Of a stretch of 64,000 nucleotides of DNA, positions 50,279-59,536 are shown piece after piece. Origin of the DNA: Streptomyces griseoluteus (lineage in GTDB: Bacteria > Actinomycetota > Actinomycetes > Streptomycetales > Streptomycetaceae); NCBI GenBank assembly GCA_000717735.1, contig JOBE01000009.1:124001-188000 (forward strand), written 5' to 3'. A model generated the notes under the pieces. It was given only the letters and a program-made list of their open reading frames with translations, searched no databases and was not told the origin of the DNA. Made by a program: the position numbers and the translations under genes. Position 1 is the stretch's first letter. Every line of letters begins with the position of its first letter.

Positions 50279-51073
50279 ATGAACCAGCTGACCCGTTACG
50301 AAGGACGCCGCGCCCTCATCACCGGCGGCGGCTCCGGCATCGGCCAGGCCACCGTCCTGCGCCTGCTCGCCGAGGGCGGCCGGGTCGTCGCCGCCGACAT
50401 CAGCGAGGACGGCCTGAAGGACACCGCCGCCAAGGCCGGCGACGCCGCAGGCCGGCTCACCACCGTCGTCGTGGACGTCGCGGACGAGGCCTCCGTGCGC
50501 GCCGGCGTCGCCGCCGCCGTCGAGGCGCTCGGCGGCCTGGACGTCCTGGTCAACGCGGCCGGCGTGCTGCGCTCCTCGCACACCCACGAGACGAGCCTCG
50601 ACTCCTTCGAGCAGGTGATACGGATCAACCTCACCGGCACGTTCCTCATGATCCGCGAGGCGATCCCCGCCCTCCTGGAGGGCGAAGGCTCCGCAGTCGT
50701 GAACTTCTCCTCCACCTCCGCGATGTTCGCCCACCCCTACATGGCGGCCTACGCGGCCAGCAAGGGCGGCATCCAGTCCATGACCCACGCGCTCGCCGCC
50801 GAGTACGCCAAGCAGGGCATCCGCTTCACCGCCGTCCAGCCCGGCTCCATCTCCTCCGGCATGACCGACGGCAGCGGCGCCAGCCGCCAGAGCGTCGGCC
50901 CCGGCCTGCCCGAGGACACCGACTGGTCCCTCTTCGCGAAGCTCGCCCCCGCCCTCGGCCAGGGCTTCGCGGGACCCGAGACCGTCGCGGGCGTCGTCGC
51001 CATGCTGGCGAGCGAGGACGGGAAGTTCATCACCGGCACCGAGGTCCGCGTCGACGGCGGAACGCACTTCTGA
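50279..51073 (+). CDS. Short-chain dehydrogenase/reductase (classical SDR)
   Basis: A 264-residue NAD(P)-dependent oxidoreductase. The cofactor loop is ALITGGGSGIGQATVL near residue 13, NAAGV near 92, the catalytic Ser in NFSSTSAMF near 140 and YAASKGG (Tyr and Lys) near 158. The acidic residue after the second strand (VVAADISEDG) favours NAD. It is divergent from the TetR gene that likely controls it. The substrate could be an alcohol, steroid or acyl compound. Confidence 0.92.
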   Translation: MNQLTRYEGRRALITGGGSGIGQATVLRLLAEGGRVVAADISEDGLKDTAAKAGDAAGRLTTVVVDVADEASVRAGVAAAVEALGGLDVLVNAAGVLRSSHTHETSLDSFEQVIRINLTGTFLMIREAIPALLEGEGSAVVNFSSTSAMFAHPYMAAYAASKGGIQSMTHALAAEYAKQGIRFTAVQPGSISSGMTDGSGASRQSVGPGLPEDTDWSLFAKLAPALGQGFAGPETVAGVVAMLASEDGKFITGTEVRVDGGTHF

Positions 51074-51116
51074 CGCGCACGGGGCAGGGCGCCGCCCCGG
51101 TCACCCGGCCGGCGTC

Positions 51117-51638
51117 CTACCCCGCGCCGAAGCGCTCCCACAGCCGCGGGAAGCGCGCCGCGAGCACGTCGTCGTCCGACAGGTCGAAGGGGGTGCCGAG
51201 CGGCTCCCCGCCCGGCATCGGAATGCCCAGGTCAGGGGTCTCGGCGCCGGTCAGCCGCTCGTACGCCTCGTCCGCGGCGAAGCCGATCTCCTCGCCGTCC
51301 CCGTCGATCTCCGCGTCGAAGTCGTCGAGCAGCTCCGCCAGGGCGTCCGGATCGTGCACCGCGCCCTCGTAGACCTCCCGGCCCTGGCCGATGAGCCAGC
51401 AGCGGAACGAGTCGAAGACCTCGTCCCCCGCCCCGTCGAAGAGCACGGCCGCCGCGCCCCACAGATCCCAGAGGTACGCGCGGTTGTAGCGGGCCTCGAA
51501 ATGGCGCGCGTAGTCGAGCACGGAGTCGGGGTCCAGCCGGGTCAGCCGTTCCACGAGCAGGTCGGCCTGTTCCTCGGGGTCGCCCTCGGCGTCCTCGCGG
51601 CCGGCATCGATGATCTCCCAGAACTCGGTCTCGTCCAT
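51117..51638 (-). CDS. DUF4240 family protein
   Basis: A 173-residue acidic cytosolic protein. MDETEFWEIIDAGREDAEGD at the start and SVLDYARHFEARYNRAYLWD near residue 40 match the DUF4240 pattern found widely in actinobacteria, with no known function. The end LSDDDVLAARFPRLWERFG is also conserved in such proteins. It is convergent with the SDR gene upstream on the map and divergent from the next SDR gene, whose start is 98 bp away. Confidence 0.87.
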   Translation of the reverse strand: MDETEFWEIIDAGREDAEGDPEEQADLLVERLTRLDPDSVLDYARHFEARYNRAYLWDLWGAAAVLFDGAGDEVFDSFRCWLIGQGREVYEGAVHDPDALAELLDDFDAEIDGDGEEIGFAADEAYERLTGAETPDLGIPMPGGEPLGTPFDLSDDDVLAARFPRLWERFGAG

Positions 51639-51736
51639 CACGGCACCAGCATCGTGGCTCGGGGGGTGCGACGCACCCGGAAAGCCCGAAATGAAACCGG
51701 ACACAAGGTGTCGTACTTTCCTGCGAATCTGGGCGC

Positions 51737-52657
51737 ATGACAACCGAGACGAAGCCGCTGCACGGACGGATCTGCCTGGTCGCGGGCGCCACCCGGGGAG
51801 CGGGACGGGCCATCGCCGTCCAGCTGGGAGCCGCCGGAGCCACCGTGTACGTCACCGGCCGCACCACCCGCGAGAAGCTCAGCGAGGTCGGCCGGGCGAC
51901 CGAGACCATCGAGGAGACCGCCGAACTGGTGACGGCGGCGGGCGGCGAGGGCATCGCCGTCCCCACCGACCATCTGGAGGTCGGGCAGGTCCGGGCCCTC
52001 GTCGACCGGATCGACCGGGAGCGGGGGCGGCTCGACGTCCTCGTCAACGACGTGTGGGGCGGCGAGCACCTGGTCACCTTCGGCAGGAAGACGTGGGAGA
52101 ACGACCTCACCGGCGGTCTGCGGATGCTCGAACTCGGCGTGCGGACCCACGCCATCACCTCGCACACGGCACTGCCGCTCCTCGTCCGCGAGCGCGGCGG
52201 CCTCGTCATCGAGGTCACCGACGGCACCGCCGCGTACAACGGCACCCGCTACCGGGAGAACCTCTTCTACGACCTCGCCAAGAACGCCCCCATCCGGATG
52301 GCCTTCGGCCTCGGCAAGGAGCTGGAGGAGTACGGCGGCACGGCGGTCGCGCTCACCCCCGGCTGGCTCAGGTCCGAGCAGATGCTCGCTGGCTTCGAGG
52401 TCACCGAGGAGAACTGGCGCGACGCCGTCGAGAAGATCCCCGACTTCGCGGTCTCCGAGTCCCCGGTGTACGTGGGCCGGGCGGTCGCCGCCCTCGCCGC
52501 CGACCCCGACCGCCACCGCTGGAACGGCCGGTCGCTGTCCAGCGGGCAGCTGGCGAAGGAGTACGGCTTCACCGACGCCGACGGCTCACAGCCGGACGCC
52601 TGGGGCTTCATCGTCGCCGGCGAGACGGGCACGCCGGACGTGAACGACTACCGGTAG
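51737..52657 (+). CDS. SDR family oxidoreductase
   Basis: A 306-residue short-chain dehydrogenase-like protein. The cofactor loop is CLVAGATRGAGRAIAVQLGA near residue 13 with an Arg-rich TGRTTREKLSEVGR after the second strand, suggesting NADP. NDVWGGEHL replaces the usual NNAG motif and the catalytic Tyr region is altered to FYDLAKNAP, so activity may differ from classical SDRs. It is divergent from the DUF4240 gene and convergent with the WYL gene; a 13-bp repeat fills the gap. Confidence 0.88.
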   Translation: MTTETKPLHGRICLVAGATRGAGRAIAVQLGAAGATVYVTGRTTREKLSEVGRATETIEETAELVTAAGGEGIAVPTDHLEVGQVRALVDRIDRERGRLDVLVNDVWGGEHLVTFGRKTWENDLTGGLRMLELGVRTHAITSHTALPLLVRERGGLVIEVTDGTAAYNGTRYRENLFYDLAKNAPIRMAFGLGKELEEYGGTAVALTPGWLRSEQMLAGFEVTEENWRDAVEKIPDFAVSESPVYVGRAVAALAADPDRHRWNGRSLSSGQLAKEYGFTDADGSQPDAWGFIVAGETGTPDVNDYR

Positions 52658-52674
52658 GCCGGCGGCGCGGAAGG

Positions 52675-52726
52675 CTCACCCGTACGCCTCACCCGTACGC
52701 CTCACCCGCACGCCTCACTCGTACGA
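52675..52726. repeat. 13-bp tandem repeat (CTCACCCGTACGC, 4 copies)
   Basis: Copies start at 52675, 52688, 52701 and 52714 with one to two changes in the last two. The last copy contains the stop codon and final codons of the WYL regulator gene (…ESYE). Confidence 0.88.
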
Positions 52727-53680
52727 CTCCGCCAGCGCGCGGGCCGCGTCCCGGAAGCGGGCGCGCAGGGCCGCCGGGGCCAGCACCTCGGCCTCGGCGC
52801 CCAGGGCGAGCAGCTGGGAGAAGGCGACCTCCTCGCTCTCCACCGGGAGCGTCGCCGTCACCCGGCCCTCCGCGTCCCGCGTCCCCGCCGCCAGAGCCTC
52901 CTCCGCGGCCGCGCGGTCCGTCACGTACGGCAGCCTCCGGGCCCCGGCCTCCGAGAGCCGCACGACGACCTCGGCGCGCAGGATCGACCGGGCGAACTCC
53001 GCCGCGCGTTCGGCCCAGAAGGCCGCCAGGTCGAAGTCCTCGTCCCGGACGAACCGCTCCTCGCCCACGGCCACCGCCGTGAAGCGGTCCACCCGGTACG
53101 TACGGAAGACCTGACCTGAGCGGGCGCACACGTACCAGACGCCCGCCTTCAGGACGAGACCGTACGGCTGGAGCTCCCGCTCCACCTCCTCGCCGTCACC
53201 GCGCCGGTAGCGGGTCGAGACCCACCGGTCGTCCCAGACGGCCTCCGCGACCGGCGCCAGCAGCTCCGGGGTCTCGGGCTCCTGGTACCAGCCGGGCGCG
53301 TCCAGGTGGAAACGCCGGTCCACCGCGTCGGGGGCGTCCCGCAGCGAGGGCAGCAGCGCCGCCGACACCTTGAGCCGGGCCGCCGACGCCGCGTCCGCGA
53401 GCCCCAGGTCACGCAGCGCGCCCGGCAGCCCCGACAGGAACAGCGCCTCCGCCTCGCCGCGCGCCAGGCCCGTCAGACGCGTGCGGTAGCCCCCGACGAG
53501 GCGGTAGCCGCCGGCCCGGCCCCGGTCGGCGTAGACCGGGACCCCCGCCTCGGAGAGCGCCAGGGCGTCCCGGGTGATCGTGCGCTCCGACACCTCCAGC
53601 TCGGCGGCGAGTTCGGCCGCCGTCATCGACGGACGCGACTGGAGCAGGAGGACCAACTTGATGAGGCGGGCGGCACGCAT
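52715..53680 (-). CDS. WYL-domain transcriptional regulator
   Basis: A 321-residue DeoR/HTH_11-type regulator. The N-terminal helix-turn-helix is MTAAELAAELEVSERTITRDALAL near residues 19-42, followed by a conserved YRTRLTGLARGEAEALFLSGLPG segment, and the WYL domain with LQPYGLVLKAGVWYVCARSG near residue 190. WYL domains often bind nucleic acids or small ligands. ATG 53680 (MRAARLIKLVLLLQ) is chosen; an ATG three codons earlier is equally possible. It is not adjacent to a partner like PafB-PafC genes. Target unknown. Confidence 0.9.
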   Translation of the reverse strand: MRAARLIKLVLLLQSRPSMTAAELAAELEVSERTITRDALALSEAGVPVYADRGRAGGYRLVGGYRTRLTGLARGEAEALFLSGLPGALRDLGLADAASAARLKVSAALLPSLRDAPDAVDRRFHLDAPGWYQEPETPELLAPVAEAVWDDRWVSTRYRRGDGEEVERELQPYGLVLKAGVWYVCARSGQVFRTYRVDRFTAVAVGEERFVRDEDFDLAAFWAERAAEFARSILRAEVVVRLSEAGARRLPYVTDRAAAEEALAAGTRDAEGRVTATLPVESEEVAFSQLLALGAEAEVLAPAALRARFRDAARALAESYE

Positions 53681-53862
53681 GAGTCCCATTTTCAGGGCTC
53701 GGCTCGCCTCCGGGGCGCCAAAGCCGGGCTCACAGCCCCGACCGTGCTCGCCCCCTCGTTCCTCGGGGGCTCCGCGCGCTCGGGGCTGTTCCCCCGGCGC
53801 GCCCCTTCGGCTCGCTCGCCGGGTCCTCGGCGTGGACGCGACAGGTCCCGAGGGTGGACGTG

Positions 53863-53907
53863 CCGAGGGGCCGCGCCGTACGGGGAGGTACGGACGCGGC
53901 CCCTCGG
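53863..53907 (-). terminator. aceE terminator
   Basis: A long stem: CCGAGGGGCCGCG-CCGTAC (53863-53881) with GTACGG-CGCGGCCCCTCGG (53888-53907, one bulged A), loop GGGGAG. It lies directly after the aceE stop codon. Confidence 0.88.
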
Positions 53908-53924
53908 GCGGTCAGGTGGCCGGA

Positions 53925-56639
53925 CTACAGGCCGTAGCGCTCGCGCGCCTCCTTCACGGCCGTCGCACGGACCTCGCCGCGCCGCGCCAGCTGCGCGAGC
54001 GCCGCGACGACGATCGACTGGGCGTCGACGCCGAAGTGGCGGCGGGCCGCGTCACGGGTGTCCGAGAGGCCGAAGCCGTCGGCGCCGAGCGAGGACCAGT
54101 CCTGCTCGACCCACTGCGCGATCTGGTCAGGGACCTGGCGCATGTAGTCGGAGACGGCGAGGACCGGGGAGGTGACGCCTTCGAGCGCCTTGCGCAGGTA
54201 CGGCACCTGCTCCTCGCCGCGCAGCAGCGCCGCGTCGGCCTCCAGGGCGTCGCGCCGCAGCTCCGTCCAGGAGGTCGCGGACCACACGTCGGCGCCCACG
54301 CCCCACTCGGCGGCGAGCACCTTCTGCGCTTCCAGGGCCCAGTGGATGGCCGTACCCGAGGAGAGCAGCTGGATGCGCGGCGCGTTCGCGGGCAGGTCGA
54401 GACCGGCCGACTCCGCGGTGTTGAAGCGGTAGAGGCCCTTGACGATGCCCTCGTCGACGCCGGACGGCTTGGCCGGCTGCGGCATCGGCTCGTTGTAGAC
54501 GGTGAGGTAGTAGAAGACGTTCTGGTCCTCGCCCTCGGCGACCTCGCCGTACATCCGGCGCAGACCCTCCTTGACGATGGCCGCGACCTCGTAGGCGAAC
54601 GCCGGGTCGTACGTCAGGGCCGCCGGGTTGGTGGCCGCGATCACCGGCGAGTGGCCGTCGGCGTGCTGGAGGCCCTCACCGGTCAGGGTCGTGCGGCCGG
54701 CCGTCGCGCCGATGAGGAAGCCGCGGCCGAGCTGGTCGCCGAGCTGCCACATCTGGTCGGCGGTCCGCTGCCAGCCGAACATCGAGTAGAAGATGTAGAA
54801 CGGGATCATCGCCTCGCCGTGCGTGGAGTACGCGGTGGAAGCGGCGATGAAGTCGGCCATCGAACCGGCCTCGGTGATCCCCTCGTTGAGGATCTGGCCG
54901 TTGACGGCCTCCTTGTAGTACATCAGCTGGTCGCGGTCGACCGGCTCGTACGTCTGGCCCTTCGGCGAGTAGATGCCGAGCGACGGGAACAGCGACTCCA
55001 TACCGAAGGTACGGGCCTCGTCCGGGACGATCGGGACCCAGCGCTTGCCGGTCTCCTTGTCGCGGATCAGGTCCTTGACCAGGCGGACGAACGCCATCGT
55101 CGTGGCCATCGACTGCGTGCCGGAGCCCTTGTCGAAGGCGGCGAAGGCCTTCTCGGCCGGGGCGGGCAGCGGCGCGAGCGGCTGGGTGCGGCGCGCCGGG
55201 GCCGGGCCGCCGAGGGCCGCGCGGCGCTCCTGGAGGTAGCGGACCTCGGGGGAGTCGGCGCCGGGGTGGCCGTAGGGCACCTGGCCGTCGACGAACTGCG
55301 CGTCCGAGATGGGGAGTTCGAGAAGGTCACGCATGTTCTTGAACTCGTCGGTGGAGAGCTTCTTCATCTGGTGGTTCGCGTTCTTCGACGCGAACCCCTC
55401 GCCGAGGGTGAAGCCCTTGACGGTCTGCGCGAGGATGACCGTCGGCGCGCCCTTGAACTCCACGGCGGCCTTGTACGCGGCGTACACCTTGCGCGGCTCG
55501 TGGCCACCGCGCGAGAGGTGGAAGCACTCCAGGATCTTGTCGTCGCTGAGCAGCTGCGCCATCGCGACGAGCGCCGGGTCCTTGCCGAAGAAGTCCTGGC
55601 GGATGTAGGCGGCGTCGCGGGTCTGGTACGTCTGGACCTGCGCGTCCGGCACCTCGCGGAGGCGGCGGACGAGGGCGCCGGTGGTGTCGAGCGCGAACAG
55701 CTCGTCCCAGGCGTTGCCCCACAGCGACTTCACGACGTTCCAGCCGGCGCCGCGGAACTGGGCCTCCAGCTCCTGCACGATCTTGAAGTTGGCGCGGACC
55801 GGGCCGTCGAGGCGCTGCAGGTTGCAGTTGATGACGAAGGTCAGGTTGTCCAGACCCTCGCGGGCGGCCAGGGCGAGGGCCGCGGTCGACTCGGGCTCGT
55901 CCATCTCGCCGTCACCGAGGAACGCCCACACGTGCGAGGCGGAGACGTCCTTGATGGAGCGGTTGGTCAGGTAGCGGTTGAAGCGCGCCTGGTAGATCGC
56001 GGAGAGCGGGCCCAGACCCATGGAGACGGTGGGGAACTCCCACAGCCAGGGGAGGCGCCGCGGGTGCGGGTAGGAGGGCAGGCCGTTGCCGCCGGACTCC
56101 TGCCGGAAGTTGTCGAGGTGGGCCTCGTTCAGACGGCCGTCCAGGAACGCGCGGGCGTAGATGCCGGGGGCGGCGTGACCCTGGATGTAGAGCTGGTCGC
56201 CGGAACCGACCGCGTCTCCGGAGTCCTTGCCCTTGAAGAAGTGGTTGAAGCCGGTCTCGTACAGCCAGGCGGCCGACGCGAAGGTGGCGATGTGGCCGCC
56301 GACGCCGTACTTGGAGCCGCGGCTGACCATCGCGGCCGCGTTCCAGCGGTTCCAGGCGGTGATCCGGCGCTCCATGGCCTCGTCGCCGTCGAAGGCGGCG
56401 CCCGTCGGCTCGGCGGAGGTCGGGATGGTGTTGACGTAGTCCGTCTCGAGCAGCTTGGGCAGGTCCAGGCCCGCGCCCTCGGCGTGCTGGAGCGTGCGGC
56501 GCATCAGGTAGGCGGCCCGGTGGGGGCCGGCGGCCTTGGTGACGGCGTCCAGGGAGGCCGCCCACTCGGCGGTCTCCTCGGTGTCACGGTCCGGGAGCTG
56601 GTCGAGCTCGCTCGGAATCTTGCCTACGGGATCGGTCAT
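53925..56639 (-). CDS. aceE: Pyruvate dehydrogenase E1 component, homodimeric type
   Basis: A 904-residue thiamine diphosphate enzyme that decarboxylates pyruvate and passes the acetyl group to the E2 lipoyl domain. The ThDP motif begins LGDGEMDEPES and ends NCNLQRLDGPVR, near residues 240-285. Other marks are WNRWNAAAMVSRGSK, HAAPGIYARAF and NEGITEAGSMADFIAAS. Length fits the AceE family. It is divergent from nothing close: the GntR gene lies upstream on the same strand 312 bp away, with a palindrome that might be its operator. E2 and E3 genes follow further upstream. Confidence 0.97.
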   Translation of the reverse strand: MTDPVGKIPSELDQLPDRDTEETAEWAASLDAVTKAAGPHRAAYLMRRTLQHAEGAGLDLPKLLETDYVNTIPTSAEPTGAAFDGDEAMERRITAWNRWNAAAMVSRGSKYGVGGHIATFASAAWLYETGFNHFFKGKDSGDAVGSGDQLYIQGHAAPGIYARAFLDGRLNEAHLDNFRQESGGNGLPSYPHPRRLPWLWEFPTVSMGLGPLSAIYQARFNRYLTNRSIKDVSASHVWAFLGDGEMDEPESTAALALAAREGLDNLTFVINCNLQRLDGPVRANFKIVQELEAQFRGAGWNVVKSLWGNAWDELFALDTTGALVRRLREVPDAQVQTYQTRDAAYIRQDFFGKDPALVAMAQLLSDDKILECFHLSRGGHEPRKVYAAYKAAVEFKGAPTVILAQTVKGFTLGEGFASKNANHQMKKLSTDEFKNMRDLLELPISDAQFVDGQVPYGHPGADSPEVRYLQERRAALGGPAPARRTQPLAPLPAPAEKAFAAFDKGSGTQSMATTMAFVRLVKDLIRDKETGKRWVPIVPDEARTFGMESLFPSLGIYSPKGQTYEPVDRDQLMYYKEAVNGQILNEGITEAGSMADFIAASTAYSTHGEAMIPFYIFYSMFGWQRTADQMWQLGDQLGRGFLIGATAGRTTLTGEGLQHADGHSPVIAATNPAALTYDPAFAYEVAAIVKEGLRRMYGEVAEGEDQNVFYYLTVYNEPMPQPAKPSGVDEGIVKGLYRFNTAESAGLDLPANAPRIQLLSSGTAIHWALEAQKVLAAEWGVGADVWSATSWTELRRDALEADAALLRGEEQVPYLRKALEGVTSPVLAVSDYMRQVPDQIAQWVEQDWSSLGADGFGLSDTRDAARRHFGVDAQSIVVAALAQLARRGEVRATAVKEARERYGL

Positions 56640-56740
56640 GATCGCCGCCTTCCGGACAGGTGGGGGTGGAGAAGGGGTGCCTTGTCTGGCAGGACAGGGC
56701 GAAGGGCCGGGTAGCGGCCCGCCGAAGACTGTAAACCGGC

Positions 56741-56755
56741 GATCGATGATCGATC
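56741..56755. promoter_or_regulatory. Palindrome upstream of aceE, candidate operator
   Basis: GATCGAT, one G, ATCGATC (56741-56755) is a perfect palindrome about 100 bp before the aceE start. It is AT-richer than its surroundings, as expected for a promoter operator. The GntR regulator next door is an obvious candidate protein. Confidence 0.45.
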
Positions 56756-56885
56756 AAAGGGTTGAAGAGGAAAACCTCTTCAGATCGAGAAAGTCGGCAC
56801 AGGGTGCCGCGAAACAGGGCACCCGGTGCCTCGATTCGGCTTGTTTTCGCAGGTGGGGACGGCTGTCTGAGAAGGCACTCGCACG

Positions 56886-56921
56886 GATGAGCGGGTCCAC
56901 CGTACGGTGGACCCGCTCATC
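56886..56921. terminator. 36-bp perfect palindrome after the GntR gene
   Basis: GATGAGCGGGTCCACCGT (56886-56903) and its exact complement (56904-56921) abut without a spacer. It lies 31 bases past the GntR stop codon and probably terminates that transcript before aceE. Confidence 0.8.
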
Positions 56922-56951
56922 ACCCGCTCACTCTGCGTACACGCGTGGGGC

Positions 56952-57575
56952 TCAGGCGCGCGGCGCGCAGCCGAGGACGTGCGCCTTCACCAGGGCTCCG
57001 ATGTTCGGATCGCCCCGGCGGAAGGCCTCCACCAGCTCCTGGTGCTCCTCCGCGTACGACTTCTGGACCGTGCCCAGCCAGCGGATCGACAGGGCCGTGA
57101 ACACCTCGATGCCGAGCGTCTCCCAGGTGTGCAGCAGGACCTTGTTCCCCGCCGCCTTCACCAGCTCCCGGTGGAACGCCACCGTGTGCCGCACCTGGGC
57201 CGTACCGTCGGCCGCCGCGTCGGCCTCGTACAGCGCCGCCACGTGCGGTTCCAGGGCCGAGCAGTCGGTCGCGAGCCGGCCGGCCGCCAGCTCGGCCGCG
57301 ATCTGCTCCAGACCGGCGCGGACGGGGTAGCTCTCCTCCAGGTCCGCCGCGGTCAGGTTCCGCACCCGGACGCCCTTGTTCGGCGCCGACTCGATCAGCC
57401 GCAGCGACTCCAGCTCCCGCAGCGCCTCGCGGACCGGGGTCTGGGAGACCTCCAGCTCGGTCGCGATCCGGCGCTCCACGATCCGCTCTCCCGGCTTCCA
57501 GCGGCCACTGACGATCCCCTCCACGATGTGCTCGCGGATCTGCTCGCGCAGCGAGTGGACGACGGGGACGGTCAT
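56952..57575 (-). CDS. GntR-family regulator (FCD subfamily)
   Basis: A 207-residue regulator. The GntR winged helix spans residues about 8-72 (RWKPGERIVERRIATELEVS, then QTPVREALRELESLRLIE). The C-terminal helical FCD domain has the HxxxxH-type metal-binding residues (VRHTVAFHRELVKAAG). Such proteins sense organic acids. It lies between sucB and aceE on the same strand, so it may control pyruvate dehydrogenase genes, like PdhR elsewhere; this is inferred from position. A TTGAC-N6-GACAA sequence at 57597-57612 lies just before its start. Confidence 0.9.
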   Translation of the reverse strand: MTVPVVHSLREQIREHIVEGIVSGRWKPGERIVERRIATELEVSQTPVREALRELESLRLIESAPNKGVRVRNLTAADLEESYPVRAGLEQIAAELAAGRLATDCSALEPHVAALYEADAAADGTAQVRHTVAFHRELVKAAGNKVLLHTWETLGIEVFTALSIRWLGTVQKSYAEEHQELVEAFRRGDPNIGALVKAHVLGCAPRA

Positions 57576-57616
57576 GACGCGGCTCCTCGGGGAGTGTTGA
57601 CTCTCAAGACAATACG

Positions 57617-57658
57617 GCGGCGCCCCCGCCCGGAAACACTTCCGGACGGGGGCGCCGC
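57617..57658 (-). terminator. sucB terminator
   Basis: A stem of 18 pairs with one mismatch: GCGGCGCCCCCG (57617-57628) and CGGGGGCGCCGC (57647-57658), then CCGGAA/TTCCGG inside, loop ACAC. It lies 38 bases past the stop codon. Confidence 0.88.
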
Positions 57659-57695
57659 AGGTGAGGCTCGTTACGTTGCCAGGACGGCGACGTGT

Positions 57696-59474
57696 TTACA
57701 GGCCGAGGTCGACCTCGAACTCGCCGGCCTCCAGGATCGCCTTGACGGCCGTCAGGTAGCGGGCGGCGTCGGCGCCGTCCACCAGACGGTGGTCGTAGGA
57801 CAGCGCGACGTACGTCATGTCGCGGATCGCGATCGTCTCACCCAGGTCCGGGTGGTTGATGACGACCGGGCGGCGCACGGTGGCGCCGATGCCCAGGATG
57901 GCGACCTGGTTCGGGGGCACGATGATCGTGTCGAACAGCGCGCCGCGCGAACCGGTGTTGGAGATGGTGAAGGTCGCACCGGCCAGGTCGTCCGGCGTGA
58001 TCTTGCTGGCGCGCACGGCGCCGGCCAGCTCCGCGGTCTTCTTCGAGATGCCGGCGATGTTGAGGTCGCCCGCACCCTTGATGACCGGGGTCATCAGACC
58101 CTTCTCGGAGTCCACCGCGATACCGATGTTCTCGGTGTCGAAGTAGGTGATCGTGCCCTCGTCCTCGTTGATCCGGGCGTTGATGACCGGGAAGGCCTTC
58201 AGCGCCTGGGCCGCCGCCTTGACGAAGAACGGCATCGGGGAGAGCTTGACGCCCTCACGGGCCGCGAACGCGTCCTTGGCACGGGCGCGCAGCTTCATCA
58301 GCTTGGTGATGTCGACCTCGACGACCGAGGTCAGCTGGGCCTGGCCGTGCAGCGCCTTCATCATGTTGTCGCCGATGACCTTGCGCATGCGGGTCATCTT
58401 GACCGTCTGACCGCGCAGCGGCGAGACCTCGAGGGACGGGGCCTTCGGGGCGGCGGCGGCATGGCCACCGGCAGTCACAGCGGCGGGGGCGGCCGCGGCG
58501 GCCTTCTTGGCCTCGGCGGCCGCGAGGACGTCCTGCTTGCGGATGCGACCGCCGACGCCCGAGCCCTTGACGGCCGCCAGGTCGACACCGTTCTCGGTGG
58601 CGAGCTTGCGGACCAGCGGGGTCACGTACGCGCCGTCCTCGGCCGGAGCCGCGGGAACCGGGGTGACCACGGCCGGGGCGAGGGACGGGGCGGCGGCGAC
58701 CGGAGCCGGAGCGGCGACCGGGGCGGCCGGCGCGGGGGCCGGAGCCGGGGCGGTGGCCGGAGCCGGAGCCGGAGCGGCCGGCGCGGGAGCCGGGGCCGCG
58801 GCCGGAGCCGGGGCGGCGGCCGGAGCGGCACCCGCGGCGCCGATGACGGCCAGCTTGGCGCCGACCTCGGCGGACTCGTCCTCGGCGACGACGATCTCCA
58901 GGAGGACACCGGAGACCGGGGCCGGGATCTCGGTGTCGACCTTGTCCGTGGAGACCTCGAGCAGCGGCTCGTCGGCCTCGACGGACTCGCCGACCGACTT
59001 CAGCCAGCGGGTGACGGTGCCCTCGGTGACGGACTCGCCGAGCGCCGGAAGCACGACGTCGGTGCCCTCGGCGGAACCGCCGCCGGCGGCGGCCTCGGCC
59101 GTCGGGGCCGGAGCCGGGGCCTGGGCCTCGGTGGACGGGGCGGCCTGCGGCGCGGGGGCCGGGGCCTCCTGCTGCGGGGCGGCCGGAGCCGGAGCGGCCT
59201 CGGCGGCCGGGGCGGCGGCAGCGGCGGGGGCGCCGGAGCCGTCGTCGATGATGGCCAGCTCGGCACCGACCTCGACCGTCTCGTCCTCGGCGACCTTGAT
59301 GGAGGCCAGGATGCCCGAGGCGGGGGCGGGGATCTCGGTGTCGACCTTGTCGGTCGAGACCTCGAGCAGCGGCTCGTCGGCCTCGACACGCTCACCCTCG
59401 GCCTTGAGCCAGCGGGTGACGGTGCCCTCGGTGACGCTCTCGCCGAGCGCCGGCAGGGTTACGGAAACCGACAT
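57696..59474 (-). CDS. sucB: 2-oxoacid dehydrogenase E2 (dihydrolipoamide acyltransferase)
   Basis: A 592-residue E2 core protein. Two lipoyl domains carry the lipoylated lysines in EVSTDKVDTEIPAP at Lys43 and Lys178, each starting LPALGESVTEGTVTRWLK. Long Ala/Pro-rich linkers join them to a peripheral-subunit-binding domain (VTPLVRKLATENGVDLAAV, near residue 285) and the catalytic domain ending LSYDHRLVDGADAARYL. It transfers acyl groups to CoA. Annotated as succinyltransferase in this family, but in actinobacteria it also serves pyruvate dehydrogenase; aceE and lpdA flank it. LipA and LipB from this window lipoylate it. Confidence 0.95.
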   Translation of the reverse strand: MSVSVTLPALGESVTEGTVTRWLKAEGERVEADEPLLEVSTDKVDTEIPAPASGILASIKVAEDETVEVGAELAIIDDGSGAPAAAAAPAAEAAPAPAAPQQEAPAPAPQAAPSTEAQAPAPAPTAEAAAGGGSAEGTDVVLPALGESVTEGTVTRWLKSVGESVEADEPLLEVSTDKVDTEIPAPVSGVLLEIVVAEDESAEVGAKLAVIGAAGAAPAAAPAPAAAPAPAPAAPAPAPATAPAPAPAPAAPVAAPAPVAAAPSLAPAVVTPVPAAPAEDGAYVTPLVRKLATENGVDLAAVKGSGVGGRIRKQDVLAAAEAKKAAAAAPAAVTAGGHAAAAPKAPSLEVSPLRGQTVKMTRMRKVIGDNMMKALHGQAQLTSVVEVDITKLMKLRARAKDAFAAREGVKLSPMPFFVKAAAQALKAFPVINARINEDEGTITYFDTENIGIAVDSEKGLMTPVIKGAGDLNIAGISKKTAELAGAVRASKITPDDLAGATFTISNTGSRGALFDTIIVPPNQVAILGIGATVRRPVVINHPDLGETIAIRDMTYVALSYDHRLVDGADAARYLTAVKAILEAGEFEVDLGL

Positions 59475-59536
59475 GGTTTCAGTTGCTCCTAACGAATTGC
59501 GGAAAGTGGTCGTCGCGCCCTGTGATGACGTGAGCG

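Larger units (their letters stand above)
56640..56951. other. aceE promoter region
   Basis: This 312-bp gap between the GntR stop codon and aceE start carries the GntR terminator palindrome, the GATCGAT/ATCGATC candidate operator and the aceE leader. No gene is supported in it. Confidence 0.75.

Noticed and set aside
53574..56714. A 1046-codon plus-strand frame opposite aceE
   Set aside because: Shadow frame of a well-supported gene, no ribosome-binding site or domain.
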